Part shown: positions 46,889-56,045 of the stretch, in pieces | How positions within the stretch are numbered: position 1 is the stretch's first letter | Layout of the letters: each line of letters starts with the position of its first letter | Source of the DNA: Campylobacter geochelonis | Lineage (GTDB): Bacteria > Campylobacterota > Campylobacteria > Campylobacterales > Campylobacteraceae | NCBI RefSeq assembly: GCF_013201685.1 | Contig: NZ_CP053844.1 | Span: 62,001-126,000, forward strand | Length of the DNA stretch: 64,000 nucleotides | Reading direction: 5' to 3' | Position numbers and translations under genes: made by a program | Notes under the pieces: generated by a model | Told to the model about the DNA's origin: nothing | What the model saw: the letters and a program-made list of their open reading frames with translations, nothing else | The model's database searches: none

Positions 46889-47590
46889 CTAAATTTGACC
46901 AAATCTGATAAAATTCTCGATATTTTTTGCTATTTTTGGCGCTGCTGTTGTGGCTGGTTCTATGTAGCATTTTGTGAAGTAGGGATCTATGCGCGAGCTT
47001 TCAAGATTATTTAATATGCTTAAACCAACCATTCTAGCGTAACTTGCGACATTTAAAACCTCGCCACTTGTGCCGATACAAACAAAAAGCTTGGCTTCTT
47101 CAAGTCTTTGATAAAGCGTTTCATACAATGGCGCAAGCTCGCCAAACATCACGATATGGTGGCGGATTTTATCGCTTTTACACATTGGGCAGATTTTTCC
47201 AGTTTGCGCTTCGTAGCCTACTTCAAAAACACTCCCGCACTTCTCACACCTTAGTTTTGTAAGCTCTCCATGCAAGTGCACAACATCCTCACAACCAGCT
47301 CTTTCGAGCAAGTCATCGACATTTTGAGTTAAAACAGAGATTTTATCACCAAATTTAGCCTTAATCTGAGCTATGGTTTTGTGAGCGAAATTTGGCTCTA
47401 CATCTTTAAGTTGCGCTCGTCTTTTATTATAAAAGTTAAGAACTTTTGGCCTATCTTTTCTAAAGCCTTGCGTGGAGCAAACCTCCATCACATCGTATTC
47501 TTCCCAAAGTCCGTTGCTATCTCTAAAAGTTTTTAGCCCACTTTGAGCTGAAAGTCCAGCGCCGCTTAAAATAAGAACTTCATGCACCAT
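46889..47590 (-). CDS. cobB: NAD-dependent protein deacylase (sirtuin, CobB type)
   Basis: The 233-residue protein has the NAD-binding LSGAGLSAQSGLKTFR (about 8-23), TQNVDDLLERAG, the catalytic His in VVHLHGEL, and a Zn ribbon (CEKC and CPMC). It removes acyl groups from lysines, consuming NAD+. Length is typical of bacterial class III sirtuins. It stands alone downstream of the nrdA end. Confidence 0.93.
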   Translation of the reverse strand: MVHEVLILSGAGLSAQSGLKTFRDSNGLWEEYDVMEVCSTQGFRKDRPKVLNFYNKRRAQLKDVEPNFAHKTIAQIKAKFGDKISVLTQNVDDLLERAGCEDVVHLHGELTKLRCEKCGSVFEVGYEAQTGKICPMCKSDKIRHHIVMFGELAPLYETLYQRLEEAKLFVCIGTSGEVLNVASYARMVGLSILNNLESSRIDPYFTKCYIEPATTAAPKIAKNIENFIRFGQI

Positions 47591-47718
47591 AACTCCTTGT
47601 AAAATGTCTAAATTCTATAAATTTTAAGCCAAATTTTTAAGTGATTTTCGCTAAAGATTTGACTAAATTTTGGCTAAATTTGCGCACAAGCATTTAGCCA
47701 AATTCTTAAAACTCGCCT

Positions 47719-50094
47719 TTACTGACAACCCTCGCATTCGATGCTTCTATCCATCGTATCTTTTTCAAAACTCTCTGTTTCTGGGCTTTGGCTGCGTAGA
47801 TAATAAGTCGATTTTATACCAAGTTGCCACGCAAGAGAGTAAATCTCGCTTAGCACTTTTCCACTTGCTTTATCAAGCGAGATGAAGATATTTAGACTTT
47901 GTCCTTGATCTATCCACTTTTGGCGAATCGCACCTGCTTTTATAAGCAAACGCTGATCTAGGTCATACGCTGGCGTGTAAAACTGCCAAGTTTCTGGGCT
48001 TAAATTTGGAACAACTACAGGTATCATGCCGCTTAAGTTTTGCTCAAACCATTTGCGTTTATAAACTGGTTCAATCGTTTGAGTTGTTCCTACAAGTATA
48101 CTTATGCTCGAAGTTGGCGCTATCGCCATAAGATAGCCGTTTCGCATACCATCTTGTTTGACTTTTTCGCGTAGTTTTTCCCAGTCGCAACTATCCTCAT
48201 CAAAAAGCCCACCACGAGAGACTAAGGCTTTAGCATTTTCGTTGGCTAAGTCGATAGGAAAGATTCCTTTTGACCAAATCGAGCCGTCAAAATCTGGATA
48301 TTTGCCTTTTTCTATGCTTAAATTTGATGAAGCGTAAATCGCGTTGTAGCTGATGTTTTCCATGATTTTATCAATCAGTTCGAAATGCTCATAGCTTCCC
48401 CATTTTATAGCGCGCTCTGCTAACATCTGTGCTTCGCCCATAACTCCAAGTCCGATTGAGCGGCTTTTGAGGTTGGTGTGTTTGACTTTGGCGTGTGGGT
48501 AGAAGTTAAGGTCGATAACGTTATCAAGCATTCTAATCGCGATAGGAACGACTCGTTTTATCTCTTCTTTTGTATTAATCTTGCCTAAATTTATACTAGC
48601 AAGGTTACAAACTGCGGTGAGCCCTTCATCAAGCCCTTTTTCTACTATGAAAATTTCACGCCCATTTATGCTATCAAGCGCTGTGATTTTCTTAGCTTTT
48701 TTGCTATATCCGCCATCGACAACGACATCTTCATCCTCTTCAAAATACTGATAACTTTGGTCGTTAAAAACAACTTTGATTTTATAGTGGTTTGGCTGTG
48801 TGTTTTGGAAAATTTCAGTACATAAATTCGAACTTCTAATAAGCCCAGTATGGCTGTTTGGATTTGCTCTATTTGCATTGTCTTTAAAGCATAAAAACGG
48901 CATTCCGCTCTCAAAACAACTCGTTAAAATCTTTTTCCATAAGTCTTTTGCCATCATGGTTGATTTTGAAATTTTAGGGTCGTTTTCATACTCTATATAT
49001 TTTCTCTCAAACTCTTTTCCATACATATCGCACAAGTCAGACACATCAACTGGATCAAAAAGCGTCCATTTTTCGTTATTTTCGAGGCGTTTCATAAAAA
49101 GATCATTTATCCAAAGCGCAGGGAAAATCTCATGTGCTCGTCTACGCTCCTCGCCAGAGTTTTTACGAAGATCTAAAAAGTCGCTAACATCCATATGCCA
49201 AGGTTCGATATAAACGGCAATTGCACCTTTTCTAGTGCCTAGTTGATCGACTGCAACGGCGATGTCGTTTGTGATTTTAAGAAATGGTATTATACCGCCA
49301 GCTGCGTTTTTATGCCCATCGATACTTCCGCCCATAGCTCGAACTTTGCTCCAGTCCCAGCCGATTCCGCCACCAAATTTAGATAAAAGCGCCATCTCTT
49401 TATAGCTATCAAATATACCTTCTATGTTATCAGGTGTGCTTCCAACATAGCAGCTTGAGAGCTGGTGGCGCGTGGTGCGGGCGTTTGATAGAGTAGGGGT
49501 TGCAAGCATGACTTCAAATTTACTTATCAAATCATAAAATTTCTTAGCCCAAGCTTGACTATCAAGCTCATTTTGTGCTAAAAACATCGCAATCGCCATA
49601 AACATATGCTGAGGAAGCTCGATAGGCTTGCCACTTCTATCTTTTATAAGATATCTATCATAAAGCGTTTTTATGCCAAGATAATTAAACTGCAAGTCGC
49701 GCTCTGGCTTTAAATAAGCGTTTAAGTCTTCTAAATCATACTTTTCTTTTAGTCCAGCCATAATGCGACCCTCTTTTTCGGCTCGCTCGAAATACTCGCT
49801 TAACGTGTTATATCCGTTATAAGTGGTTACTTTGTGGTATAAATCATACAAAAACAGCCTTGCTGCGACAAATGTCCAGTTTGGACGGTCGATGTCGATT
49901 TTATCGACTGCAGTTTTAATCAGCGTTTGTTGAATTTCTTCAGTGCTTATCATATCTCGAAACTGAATTTTTGCGTCCACTTCAAGCTCACTAAGGCTTA
50001 CGTTATCGATACCTTCGACTGCAGAAGTGGTGTATTTTTTAATCTTTGATATGTCTAACTCTTCAGTTCTTCCATTACGTTTTATTACTTTCAT
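47719..50094 (-). CDS. nrdA: class Ia ribonucleotide reductase alpha subunit
   Basis: The 791-residue protein has an N-terminal ATP-cone (VIKRNGRTEELDISKIKKY), the catalytic barrel with ATPTLSNARTTRHQLSSCYVG, the radical-transfer and active-site region NPNSHTGLIRSSNLCTEI, and the redox-active C-terminal pair in ECEGCQ. It reduces ribonucleoside diphosphates with electrons from thioredoxin, using the tyrosyl radical of NrdB (encoded at 34 kb). Length is close to other Campylobacterota NrdA. AAGGAAAATAATG precedes the start. Confidence 0.96.
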   Translation of the reverse strand: MKVIKRNGRTEELDISKIKKYTTSAVEGIDNVSLSELEVDAKIQFRDMISTEEIQQTLIKTAVDKIDIDRPNWTFVAARLFLYDLYHKVTTYNGYNTLSEYFERAEKEGRIMAGLKEKYDLEDLNAYLKPERDLQFNYLGIKTLYDRYLIKDRSGKPIELPQHMFMAIAMFLAQNELDSQAWAKKFYDLISKFEVMLATPTLSNARTTRHQLSSCYVGSTPDNIEGIFDSYKEMALLSKFGGGIGWDWSKVRAMGGSIDGHKNAAGGIIPFLKITNDIAVAVDQLGTRKGAIAVYIEPWHMDVSDFLDLRKNSGEERRRAHEIFPALWINDLFMKRLENNEKWTLFDPVDVSDLCDMYGKEFERKYIEYENDPKISKSTMMAKDLWKKILTSCFESGMPFLCFKDNANRANPNSHTGLIRSSNLCTEIFQNTQPNHYKIKVVFNDQSYQYFEEDEDVVVDGGYSKKAKKITALDSINGREIFIVEKGLDEGLTAVCNLASINLGKINTKEEIKRVVPIAIRMLDNVIDLNFYPHAKVKHTNLKSRSIGLGVMGEAQMLAERAIKWGSYEHFELIDKIMENISYNAIYASSNLSIEKGKYPDFDGSIWSKGIFPIDLANENAKALVSRGGLFDEDSCDWEKLREKVKQDGMRNGYLMAIAPTSSISILVGTTQTIEPVYKRKWFEQNLSGMIPVVVPNLSPETWQFYTPAYDLDQRLLIKAGAIRQKWIDQGQSLNIFISLDKASGKVLSEIYSLAWQLGIKSTYYLRSQSPETESFEKDTMDRSIECEGCQ

Positions 50095-50140
50095 TATTTT
50101 CCTTAAATTTATTTATAGTTACTTTGATAGAATTTTGGTC

Positions 50141-51472
50141 TTACTCACCAAAAACCCTTTTAAAAATTCCATCTACATTTTTAGTATAGTAACCATAGTC
50201 AAAGCATGATTTTATCGCATCTTCATCAAGGCATTTTCTTAAATCTTCATCTTTTAATAAATTTTGTAAAAACAAGCTGTGTCCCGCCTCATCAACTGCT
50301 TTTTTACCCTCTTGTAAATCAGCCCAAACTTTCATCGCATTTCTTTGAACGATTTTATATGCATCTTCGCGAGAGATTCCCTTTTTAGGAAGTTCTAGTA
50401 AAATTCGTTGAGAAAAGACAAGTCCGCCAGTTAAATTTAGATTTCTCATCATATTTTCTGGATACACGACAAGTTTATCGACTAAACCGCTCAAGCGATT
50501 TAGCATAAAATCAGCCGTGATAAAGCCATCTGGCAGGATAAATCTCTCAACCGAACTATGACTGATATCGCGCTCATGCCACAAAGCGACATTTTCCATA
50601 GCTGGCATTGCGTAAGAGCGTATCATACGACAAAGTCCGGTAACATTTTCGCTTAAAACTGGATTTCGTTTATGTGGCATCGCGCTTGAGCCTTTTTGTC
50701 CTGGACTAAAGTATTCTTCACACTCATAAACTTCCGTTCTTTGGTAGTGGCGGATAGCGACTGCGATTTTCTCGCAACTTGAAGCCAAAATCGCCAAAGC
50801 GCTCATAACTTGAGCGTATCTATCTCTTTGGATGACTTGATTACTTGCTGGAGCAGGGCGAAGTCCTAAATTCTCGCATACAAGCTCTTCAAGCTCAAGT
50901 GGAGCGTGAGCGAAATTTCCCATAGCGCCTGAAATTTGACCTACGCTTATAACTTTTTTAGCATGTTCTAGTAGTTCCATCGCACGGTTTATCTCATCAT
51001 ACCAAATAGCAAGAACCAAACCAAATGTTATCGGTTCGCCGTGAATTCCATGGCTTCGACCGACCATTAGTGTCTTTTTATGCTCATACGCGCGTTTTTT
51101 TATCGCAGTTTTTAGCTCTTTGACATCTTCAAGTATCAAATCTAAGCTATCTTTTATCTGTAAAGCCACGGCTGTATCGATACAATCGCTACTTGTCATG
51201 CCATAGTGAACCCATCTACTCTCATCACCCAAACTCTCGCCAACGCTTGTTAAAAAGGCGATAACATCGTGTTTTGTGGTTTGCTCTATCTCATCTATGC
51301 GTTCTATGTCAAATTTAGCGTTTTTAACTATCTTTTCGCACTCCTCATCGCTGACTAAGCCAAGCTTGTTCCATGCTTTTGTTGCTGCGATTTCAACCTT
51401 TAGCCACGCATCATACTTGGCTTGAACGCTCCATTTTTCACTCATGATTTTTCGTGCGTATCTTTCGACCAT
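50141..51472 (-). CDS. purB: adenylosuccinate lyase
   Basis: The 443-residue fumarase-superfamily enzyme has the signature GSSAMPHKRNP and the TTKHDVIAFL and RSHGIHGEP segments. It cleaves SAICAR and adenylosuccinate in purine synthesis, releasing fumarate. Length is normal. It is directly upstream of nrdA on the same strand with a 46-bp gap, so co-transcription with nrdA is possible and makes functional sense. Confidence 0.96.
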   Translation of the reverse strand: MVERYARKIMSEKWSVQAKYDAWLKVEIAATKAWNKLGLVSDEECEKIVKNAKFDIERIDEIEQTTKHDVIAFLTSVGESLGDESRWVHYGMTSSDCIDTAVALQIKDSLDLILEDVKELKTAIKKRAYEHKKTLMVGRSHGIHGEPITFGLVLAIWYDEINRAMELLEHAKKVISVGQISGAMGNFAHAPLELEELVCENLGLRPAPASNQVIQRDRYAQVMSALAILASSCEKIAVAIRHYQRTEVYECEEYFSPGQKGSSAMPHKRNPVLSENVTGLCRMIRSYAMPAMENVALWHERDISHSSVERFILPDGFITADFMLNRLSGLVDKLVVYPENMMRNLNLTGGLVFSQRILLELPKKGISREDAYKIVQRNAMKVWADLQEGKKAVDEAGHSLFLQNLLKDEDLRKCLDEDAIKSCFDYGYYTKNVDGIFKRVFGE

Positions 51473-51542
51473 CTTTTACCTTCTTTTAAACAAATTTTAT
51501 ATAAATTAATGAATAAATATTCTATCAAAAAGTGAGTAAAAA

Positions 51543-52448
51543 TTGCCTTATAACAAAAAAAATATAGCTACTGCAACCGGTCAAAAAGCTTATGAAATTT
51601 TACTTAAAAACGGTTATAGTATGAAGTCGGCTCAAAGCCTTATAGATAGGGGTCGCATGATAAATAATGACTTAGTCGTAAAAGGCAAAAATCAAGTGCT
51701 TTATGGAGATGTTTTTTTGATCGTTTATGAGTGTTTGCCACGTGGGTTAAAGCCAGTTTTTGAAGATGAAGAATTTGCTGTTTTTGATAAACCAAGTGGA
51801 GTTTTAACACATCAAAACGGTAGAAGTTGTCAGTACAGCTTAAATGATGAGATAATATCGCTTTTTGGGGCAAATGCAAAGGTCGCACACCGTTTAGACA
51901 AAGAGACAAGTGGGCTTATTTTAGTTGCAAAAAATAAAGAAGCTGAAGTTTGTTTTAAAAAAATGTTTGAAGAGAAGCTTATAAAAAAGGAGTATTTGGC
52001 GTTTGCCAGAGGAAAAACTGAGTCTAAATTTGAAGTAAGTGTAAATTTAGCTCAAAATTTAGGTGCAAAAAGCCTTAAAAATAAAATGTTTACTAGTAAA
52101 AATGGCAAAGAGTCTTTGACTAAATTTGAGACTATCGAATATCTCGATAAATTTGATATTTCATATCTGCGTTGCATTCCAAAAACAGGCAGACAACACC
52201 AAATAAGGGCACATCTTGACTATGCTGGGCACGCGATTTTGGGCGATACGATGTATGGTGTGAGCGATGAGGTGGCGTGTGATTTTTTAGATGAGAAAAT
52301 TTCTCAAGAGAGCAGGGTAGAAATTTGTGGAAGTTCAAGACTTTTACTTCACTCAAATTTACTTGAATTTATTTATAAAGGTCAAATTTACAGCATAAAA
52401 AGTTGCGTTGATGTGAAAAATGAATTTTTAAAGTGCATTGACTATTAG
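51543..52448 (+). CDS. RluA-family pseudouridine synthase
   Basis: The protein has 301 residues from a TTG. An S4-type RNA-binding part (about 18-65, YSMKSAQSLIDRGRMINND) precedes the catalytic domain with AHRLDKETSGLIL, whose Asp is the catalytic nucleophile, and GRQHQIRAHLDYAGH. The family isomerises uridines in ribosomal RNA; which site cannot be told, but RluC/RluD-like enzymes act on 23S rRNA. No ATG fits between the preceding stop and the S4 region. The weak start hints at low expression. Confidence 0.88.
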   Translation: MPYNKKNIATATGQKAYEILLKNGYSMKSAQSLIDRGRMINNDLVVKGKNQVLYGDVFLIVYECLPRGLKPVFEDEEFAVFDKPSGVLTHQNGRSCQYSLNDEIISLFGANAKVAHRLDKETSGLILVAKNKEAEVCFKKMFEEKLIKKEYLAFARGKTESKFEVSVNLAQNLGAKSLKNKMFTSKNGKESLTKFETIEYLDKFDISYLRCIPKTGRQHQIRAHLDYAGHAILGDTMYGVSDEVACDFLDEKISQESRVEICGSSRLLLHSNLLEFIYKGQIYSIKSCVDVKNEFLKCIDY

Positions 52449-52450
52449 AT

Positions 52451-52466
52451 TGTTTCACGTGAAACA
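52451..52466. promoter_or_regulatory. perfect parS site
   Basis: TGTTTCACGTGAAACA, the 16-bp palindrome bound by ParB/Spo0J in most bacteria, lies just after the pseudouridine synthase stop. Confidence 0.92.
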
Positions 52467-52509
52467 TCAAGTTAGCTAAAATTTATCTGAATAGCATTGA
52501 TGAGATAAT

Positions 52510-52550
52510 AAATCTCTTATCAAATTTTAAAAATTTGCGATAAGAGATTT
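52510..52550. terminator. terminator between convergent genes
   Basis: A perfect 12-bp inverted repeat AAATCTCTTATC/GATAAGAGATTT with a 17-nt AT-rich loop and an A run on the right. It probably serves the rightward pseudouridine synthase gene or both convergent transcripts. Confidence 0.6.
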
Positions 52551-52671
52551 AAAAAAAATGTAAAATATAAAGTAAAATTTGCTTTAATTTTGTCTAAATT
52601 TACTAAAAATTGTAGCTAAATTTAGACAAATATATGGTATAAATTTAGCCCATTTACAGCTTATCAAATTA

Positions 52672-53511
52672 TCAGTGACACATATCCAAAAACTCAAAAC
52701 CCATATCTTCAAGTCGTTTGATATCTTTGCTTGCGATTTCGCCTTTTTGCGTTAAGTAATCTCCTATAACTATCGCCTCTGCACCATACTCAAATATCTC
52801 GTATTGCCTATCGCCAAGAACTGCTTCTCGCCCGCCAGCTATCATAACTCTTGTGTTTGGCAAAGCTGTTTTTGTCTCTTTGATGATTTTAAATGCCGTA
52901 TCGGCGTCTAATTTTGGCTGTTTTATCGGTAAAGCAGGGTGAGAAATAAAGAAATTTATAGGCGATGAGAACGGATTTAACTCCTTTAATGAGCTTAAAA
53001 AACTAATTCTATCTTCTTCGCTCTCGCCAAGCCCATGGATTCCGCCACAGCAAAGCTCTAGTCCAACTTCTTTGGCATATAAATTTGTAGCAAATCTATC
53101 ATCCCAAGTGTGGCTATCGCAGATGTTTTTATAAAATTCGCGAGAGGTTTCGAGGTTATGGTTATAGCTAAAAACTCCAGCTTTTTTAAGCTCTTTTAGC
53201 TGCTCTTTTTTAGCTATGCCATTGCAGCCAATTAGCATTAAATTTGGCTCAGCTTTTTGCACTGCGTGAGCTGCAGCGCAAACAAACTCAACTTTGTTAT
53301 CATTTAGCCCAACACCAGATGTAACCAAGCAAAAGCCTAAAGCGTGATTTGCTTTAGCGATTTTTGCCTCTTTTACGATTTGAGCGATATCTTTTTGCTT
53401 ATATGTATCGACAACGGCGTCATTTTTTACACTTTGGGTGCAAAATTTACAGTCTTCACCACAATTTCCACTTGAGATATTACTAATAGCACATAACATA
53501 ATTTTTTTCAC
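52672..53511 (-). CDS. bioB: biotin synthase
   Basis: The protein has 279 residues from a GTG. GEDCKFCTQS carries the radical-SAM cluster cysteines, with NCG just before, and the core CLVTSGVGL and SYNHNLETSREFY follows BioB. It inserts sulfur into dethiobiotin. It is shorter than E. coli BioB (346) but of the size seen in Campylobacter. It follows a 36-residue small gene in what appears to be an operon with rlmN. Confidence 0.9.
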   Translation of the reverse strand: MKKIMLCAISNISSGNCGEDCKFCTQSVKNDAVVDTYKQKDIAQIVKEAKIAKANHALGFCLVTSGVGLNDNKVEFVCAAAHAVQKAEPNLMLIGCNGIAKKEQLKELKKAGVFSYNHNLETSREFYKNICDSHTWDDRFATNLYAKEVGLELCCGGIHGLGESEEDRISFLSSLKELNPFSSPINFFISHPALPIKQPKLDADTAFKIIKETKTALPNTRVMIAGGREAVLGDRQYEIFEYGAEAIVIGDYLTQKGEIASKDIKRLEDMGFEFLDMCH

Positions 53512-53520
53512 TACACATTC

Positions 53521-53631
53521 CTATTTTTCTTCATTGTCTTTTTCAGACATAATAACTTTAAGCATTCCGCCGATAGCAACAACCACCACGATAATCAAAA
53601 ATCCTATTTCAAACAGATCAACCTCACTCAA
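53521..53631 (-). CDS. 36-residue membrane peptide overlapping the rlmN end
   Basis: From a TTG with an excellent AAAGGAG five bases upstream, the frame reads [20 protein letters not shown] and ends KDNEEK. There is one transmembrane helix, an acidic N-terminus and a charged tail. The first codons overlap the rlmN stop, so it is translationally coupled, and bioB begins nine bases after its end. Campylobacter genomes have small hydrophobic genes next to rlmN, but I cannot confirm orthology at this length. Confidence 0.7.
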   Translation of the reverse strand: MSEVDLFEIGFLIIVVVVAIGGMLKVIMSEKDNEEK

Positions 53632-54685
53632 CTCTGCTCCTTTCTTTTAATTGTCCACACGCTGCACTGATATCAAGCCCCTTGCTTTGGCGAATCGTGC
53701 AAGTTACGCCATGAGCGCAGACATAATCTTGGAATTTTACCATATTTTCTGGGCTAGGGCGTTTAAATTCGCTTCCTTCATGTGGGTTAAAATATATTAA
53801 ATTTACCTTCGCTTTTATCCCATGAAGTAGCTTAACAAGGGTTTTTGCATCACTTAAATGGTCATTCACGCCATCCATCATCAAATATTCAAACATCACG
53901 CGTTTTCGCATATCGATAGGGAAATTTCGCACAGCATCCATTACCGAAGCGATATCATAAGCACGGTTAATCGGCATTAATTTATCTCTAAGTTCATCAT
54001 TTACCGCATGAAGCGAGATAGCTAAAAGCACTCCTAAATTCATCTCGCCAAGTTTTTTTATCTGCGAACTAAGTCCACTTGTTGAGATTGTTTGGCGGCG
54101 TGGGCTTATGGCAAGTCCGTCATTATCTGTGAAAATTTTTACCGCTTTTGCGACATTTTCAAGATTATTAAGTGGCTCACCCATGCCCATATATACGACA
54201 TTTACACGTCTTTCATACGGGATATTGTTTTCATTTTTTAAGTATAAAACTTGTGCAACGATTTCGCCAGCGCTTAAATTTCGCACAAATCCACCTTTTG
54301 CTGTTAGGCAAAACGCACAGCCGATTTTACATCCCACTTGTGAGCTAACACAGACTGTATAGCGCGCGTGTTGGGTGATTTTACCATCTTCATCGACAGT
54401 TTCGCTTTTCATTGGAAGCAATACTGTTTCTATGGTTTTTCCATCTTTTAGTTCAAAAAGATACTTTATGCTTCCATCTTTGCTTTGCTCGGATTTGAGT
54501 TTTTTAAGCGGGTCGATGTAGTAGTTTTGCTTTAAATTTTCGCGAAGTTCTTTTGGCAAGTTTGACATATCATCAAAACTTTTAGCATTTTTTTTATAAA
54601 TCCACTCATAAATTTGTTTAGCTCTAAATTTAGGCTCGATAAATTCTTTGAGTTCGGATTGTAGATAATCAAGTAAATTTTTCAA
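53624..54685 (-). CDS. rlmN: dual-specificity 23S rRNA/tRNA methyltransferase RlmN
   Basis: The 353-residue radical-SAM enzyme has CKIGCAFC (cluster), [10 protein letters not shown], and the C-terminal Cys in ISAACGQL that forms the methyl-transfer intermediate. It puts C2-methyl groups on adenosine 2503 of 23S rRNA and A37 of some tRNAs. The N-terminal helical domain ([20 protein letters not shown]) is typical. It overlaps the upstream nucleoside phosphorylase-like gene by four bases. Confidence 0.95.
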   Translation of the reverse strand: MKNLLDYLQSELKEFIEPKFRAKQIYEWIYKKNAKSFDDMSNLPKELRENLKQNYYIDPLKKLKSEQSKDGSIKYLFELKDGKTIETVLLPMKSETVDEDGKITQHARYTVCVSSQVGCKIGCAFCLTAKGGFVRNLSAGEIVAQVLYLKNENNIPYERRVNVVYMGMGEPLNNLENVAKAVKIFTDNDGLAISPRRQTISTSGLSSQIKKLGEMNLGVLLAISLHAVNDELRDKLMPINRAYDIASVMDAVRNFPIDMRKRVMFEYLMMDGVNDHLSDAKTLVKLLHGIKAKVNLIYFNPHEGSEFKRPSPENMVKFQDYVCAHGVTCTIRQSKGLDISAACGQLKERSRVE

Positions 54686-55209
54686 ATAATTCCTTTTTTC
54701 TTAACATATTCTTCAATTAAAATTTTGGCATTTTTGTGATTTTTAAGAAAATCTATATGAGCGAACTCATCACAAAAATTCGTGCTGCAAAAAATTCCGT
54801 AAGCTGGAATTTTAAAAAAATTCGCAACGCGTAAAATAGAGTAAAACTCCATATTTTCTAAAAAATAGCCCAAATTTGCAAATTTATAGGCTGAAATTTT
54901 GTCTGTAGTTATGAAGTTGGAGGAGTTTGCGATGATTGTTTCACGTGAAACATCAGTGGTTAATCTAGCCATAATCGGCGAGTAAGATTTCTTATCTAAA
55001 TTTGAAATTTCATGCTGAACGCAAGAGCTGCTCTCATAAATTTTTAAAATTTCTCCATCTTTATAAAGCCCAGCAGTTCCAACGAAAATCAACTCTTTTG
55101 GTAGCTTTTCTGTAAGCAAATTTGTTAAATTTATAGCACTATCGATAAGTCCGATTCCAACAGGAGTAGCAAATTTAAAGCTTTCAACTTCTCCAGCACA
55201 AACTATCAA
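54682..55209 (-). CDS. purine nucleoside phosphorylase-like protein
   Basis: At 175 residues it is short for the PNP/MTAN family (about 230). It retains [14 protein letters not shown] and the ribose-binding [15 protein letters not shown] pattern (family ExxE/DMEGA-type Glu). The N-terminal phosphate loop is reduced to [13 protein letters not shown]. It may be a divergent nucleosidase or have another role. It overlaps hisF by four bases upstream and rlmN downstream. It contains a parS site within codons for DVSRETI, so that stretch is constrained by ParB binding as well as coding. Confidence 0.65.
   Translation of the reverse strand: MIVCAGEVESFKFATPVGIGLIDSAINLTNLLTEKLPKELIFVGTAGLYKDGEILKIYESSSCVQHEISNLDKKSYSPIMARLTTDVSRETIIANSSNFITTDKISAYKFANLGYFLENMEFYSILRVANFFKIPAYGIFCSTNFCDEFAHIDFLKNHKNAKILIEEYVKKKGII
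54937..54952. promoter_or_regulatory. second perfect parS site, inside a coding sequence
   Basis: TGTTTCACGTGAAACA is identical to the site at 52451, 2.5 kb away, but embedded in the nucleoside phosphorylase-like gene. Confidence 0.92.
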
Positions 55210-55964
55210 ATTCTAACTCCGATACCATTTTCTAAAAGATATTTTTTTAAATCTGATATTTTTATCTCGCCAAAGTGAAAAATCGAAGCTGCCAAAGCCG
55301 CGTCTGCGCCATGTGTGAAAGCATCTTTTATATGCGCCATATTTCCAGCGCCACCACTTGCTATGATTGGGATATTTAGCATTTTACTCATTTTGCTTGT
55401 GATGTTTAGATCATAACCGCTTTTTGTGCCGTCTTTATCCATAGAAGTTAGTAAAATCTCACCACAACCTCTACATTCAAGCTCTTTTGCCCACTCAAGC
55501 GCATCAAGCCCGGTATCAACTCTGCCGCCATTTATAAAAACATGGTAATTTTCACCAACTTTTTTAGCATCAATCGCCACAACTATGCACTGAGAGCCAA
55601 ATTTAGCCGCAGCTTTGGTTATCAAATCAGGATTAGCGATAGCAGCCGAGTTTATGCTGATTTTATCACATCCAACGTTTAGAAGAGCCGAAATATCATC
55701 AAGGGTTCGAATTCCGCCACCAACAGTTAGAGGGATAAAAAGCTCTTTTGCGACTTTTTCTACAACATCAACTATGGTTTTTCGCTTTTCGTGCGAAGCT
55801 GTGATATCTAAAAAACAAAGCTCATCCGCACCCTCATCGTTGTATCTTTTGGCAGTTTCAACAGGATCGCCAACATCTTGTAAATTCACAAAATTTATAC
55901 CTTTTACAACTTTTGCGTTATTTACATCAAGACAAGGGATGATTCTTTTAGCAAATTTATCCAC
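55206..55964 (-). CDS. hisF: imidazole glycerol phosphate synthase, cyclase subunit
   Basis: The 252-residue (beta-alpha)8 barrel starts [19 protein letters not shown] (catalytic Asp11) and has VAIDAKK (second catalytic Asp) and the phosphate loops GGGIRT and ASGGAG. It makes IGP and AICAR in histidine synthesis, using ammonia from HisH, which is not adjacent. AAAGGAGAT precedes the start. It heads the hisF, PNP-like, rlmN, small peptide, bioB operon. Confidence 0.96.
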   Translation of the reverse strand: MDKFAKRIIPCLDVNNAKVVKGINFVNLQDVGDPVETAKRYNDEGADELCFLDITASHEKRKTIVDVVEKVAKELFIPLTVGGGIRTLDDISALLNVGCDKISINSAAIANPDLITKAAAKFGSQCIVVAIDAKKVGENYHVFINGGRVDTGLDALEWAKELECRGCGEILLTSMDKDGTKSGYDLNITSKMSKMLNIPIIASGGAGNMAHIKDAFTHGADAALAASIFHFGEIKISDLKKYLLENGIGVRI

Positions 55965-56033
55965 AAAATCTCCTTTTTTACCGCTATTTTAACGAAAAAA
56001 ACTTAATCTAATAACTTTATAAGTATTTTTAGC

Positions 56034-56039
56034 TATAAT
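56034..56039 (+). promoter_or_regulatory. -10 box abutting the ksgA start
   Basis: TATAAT is separated from the ksgA ATG by only six bases (GGTGCG), so the transcript should begin at about the A of the ATG, giving a leaderless or near-leaderless message. Confidence 0.6.
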
Positions 56040-56045
56040 GGTGCG

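Noticed and set aside
48666-49213. Open frames on both strands inside nrdA, and similar ones inside pyrG, recJ, hisF and ksgA
   Set aside because: They are shadows of strongly supported genes and have no ribosome sites or family signatures.
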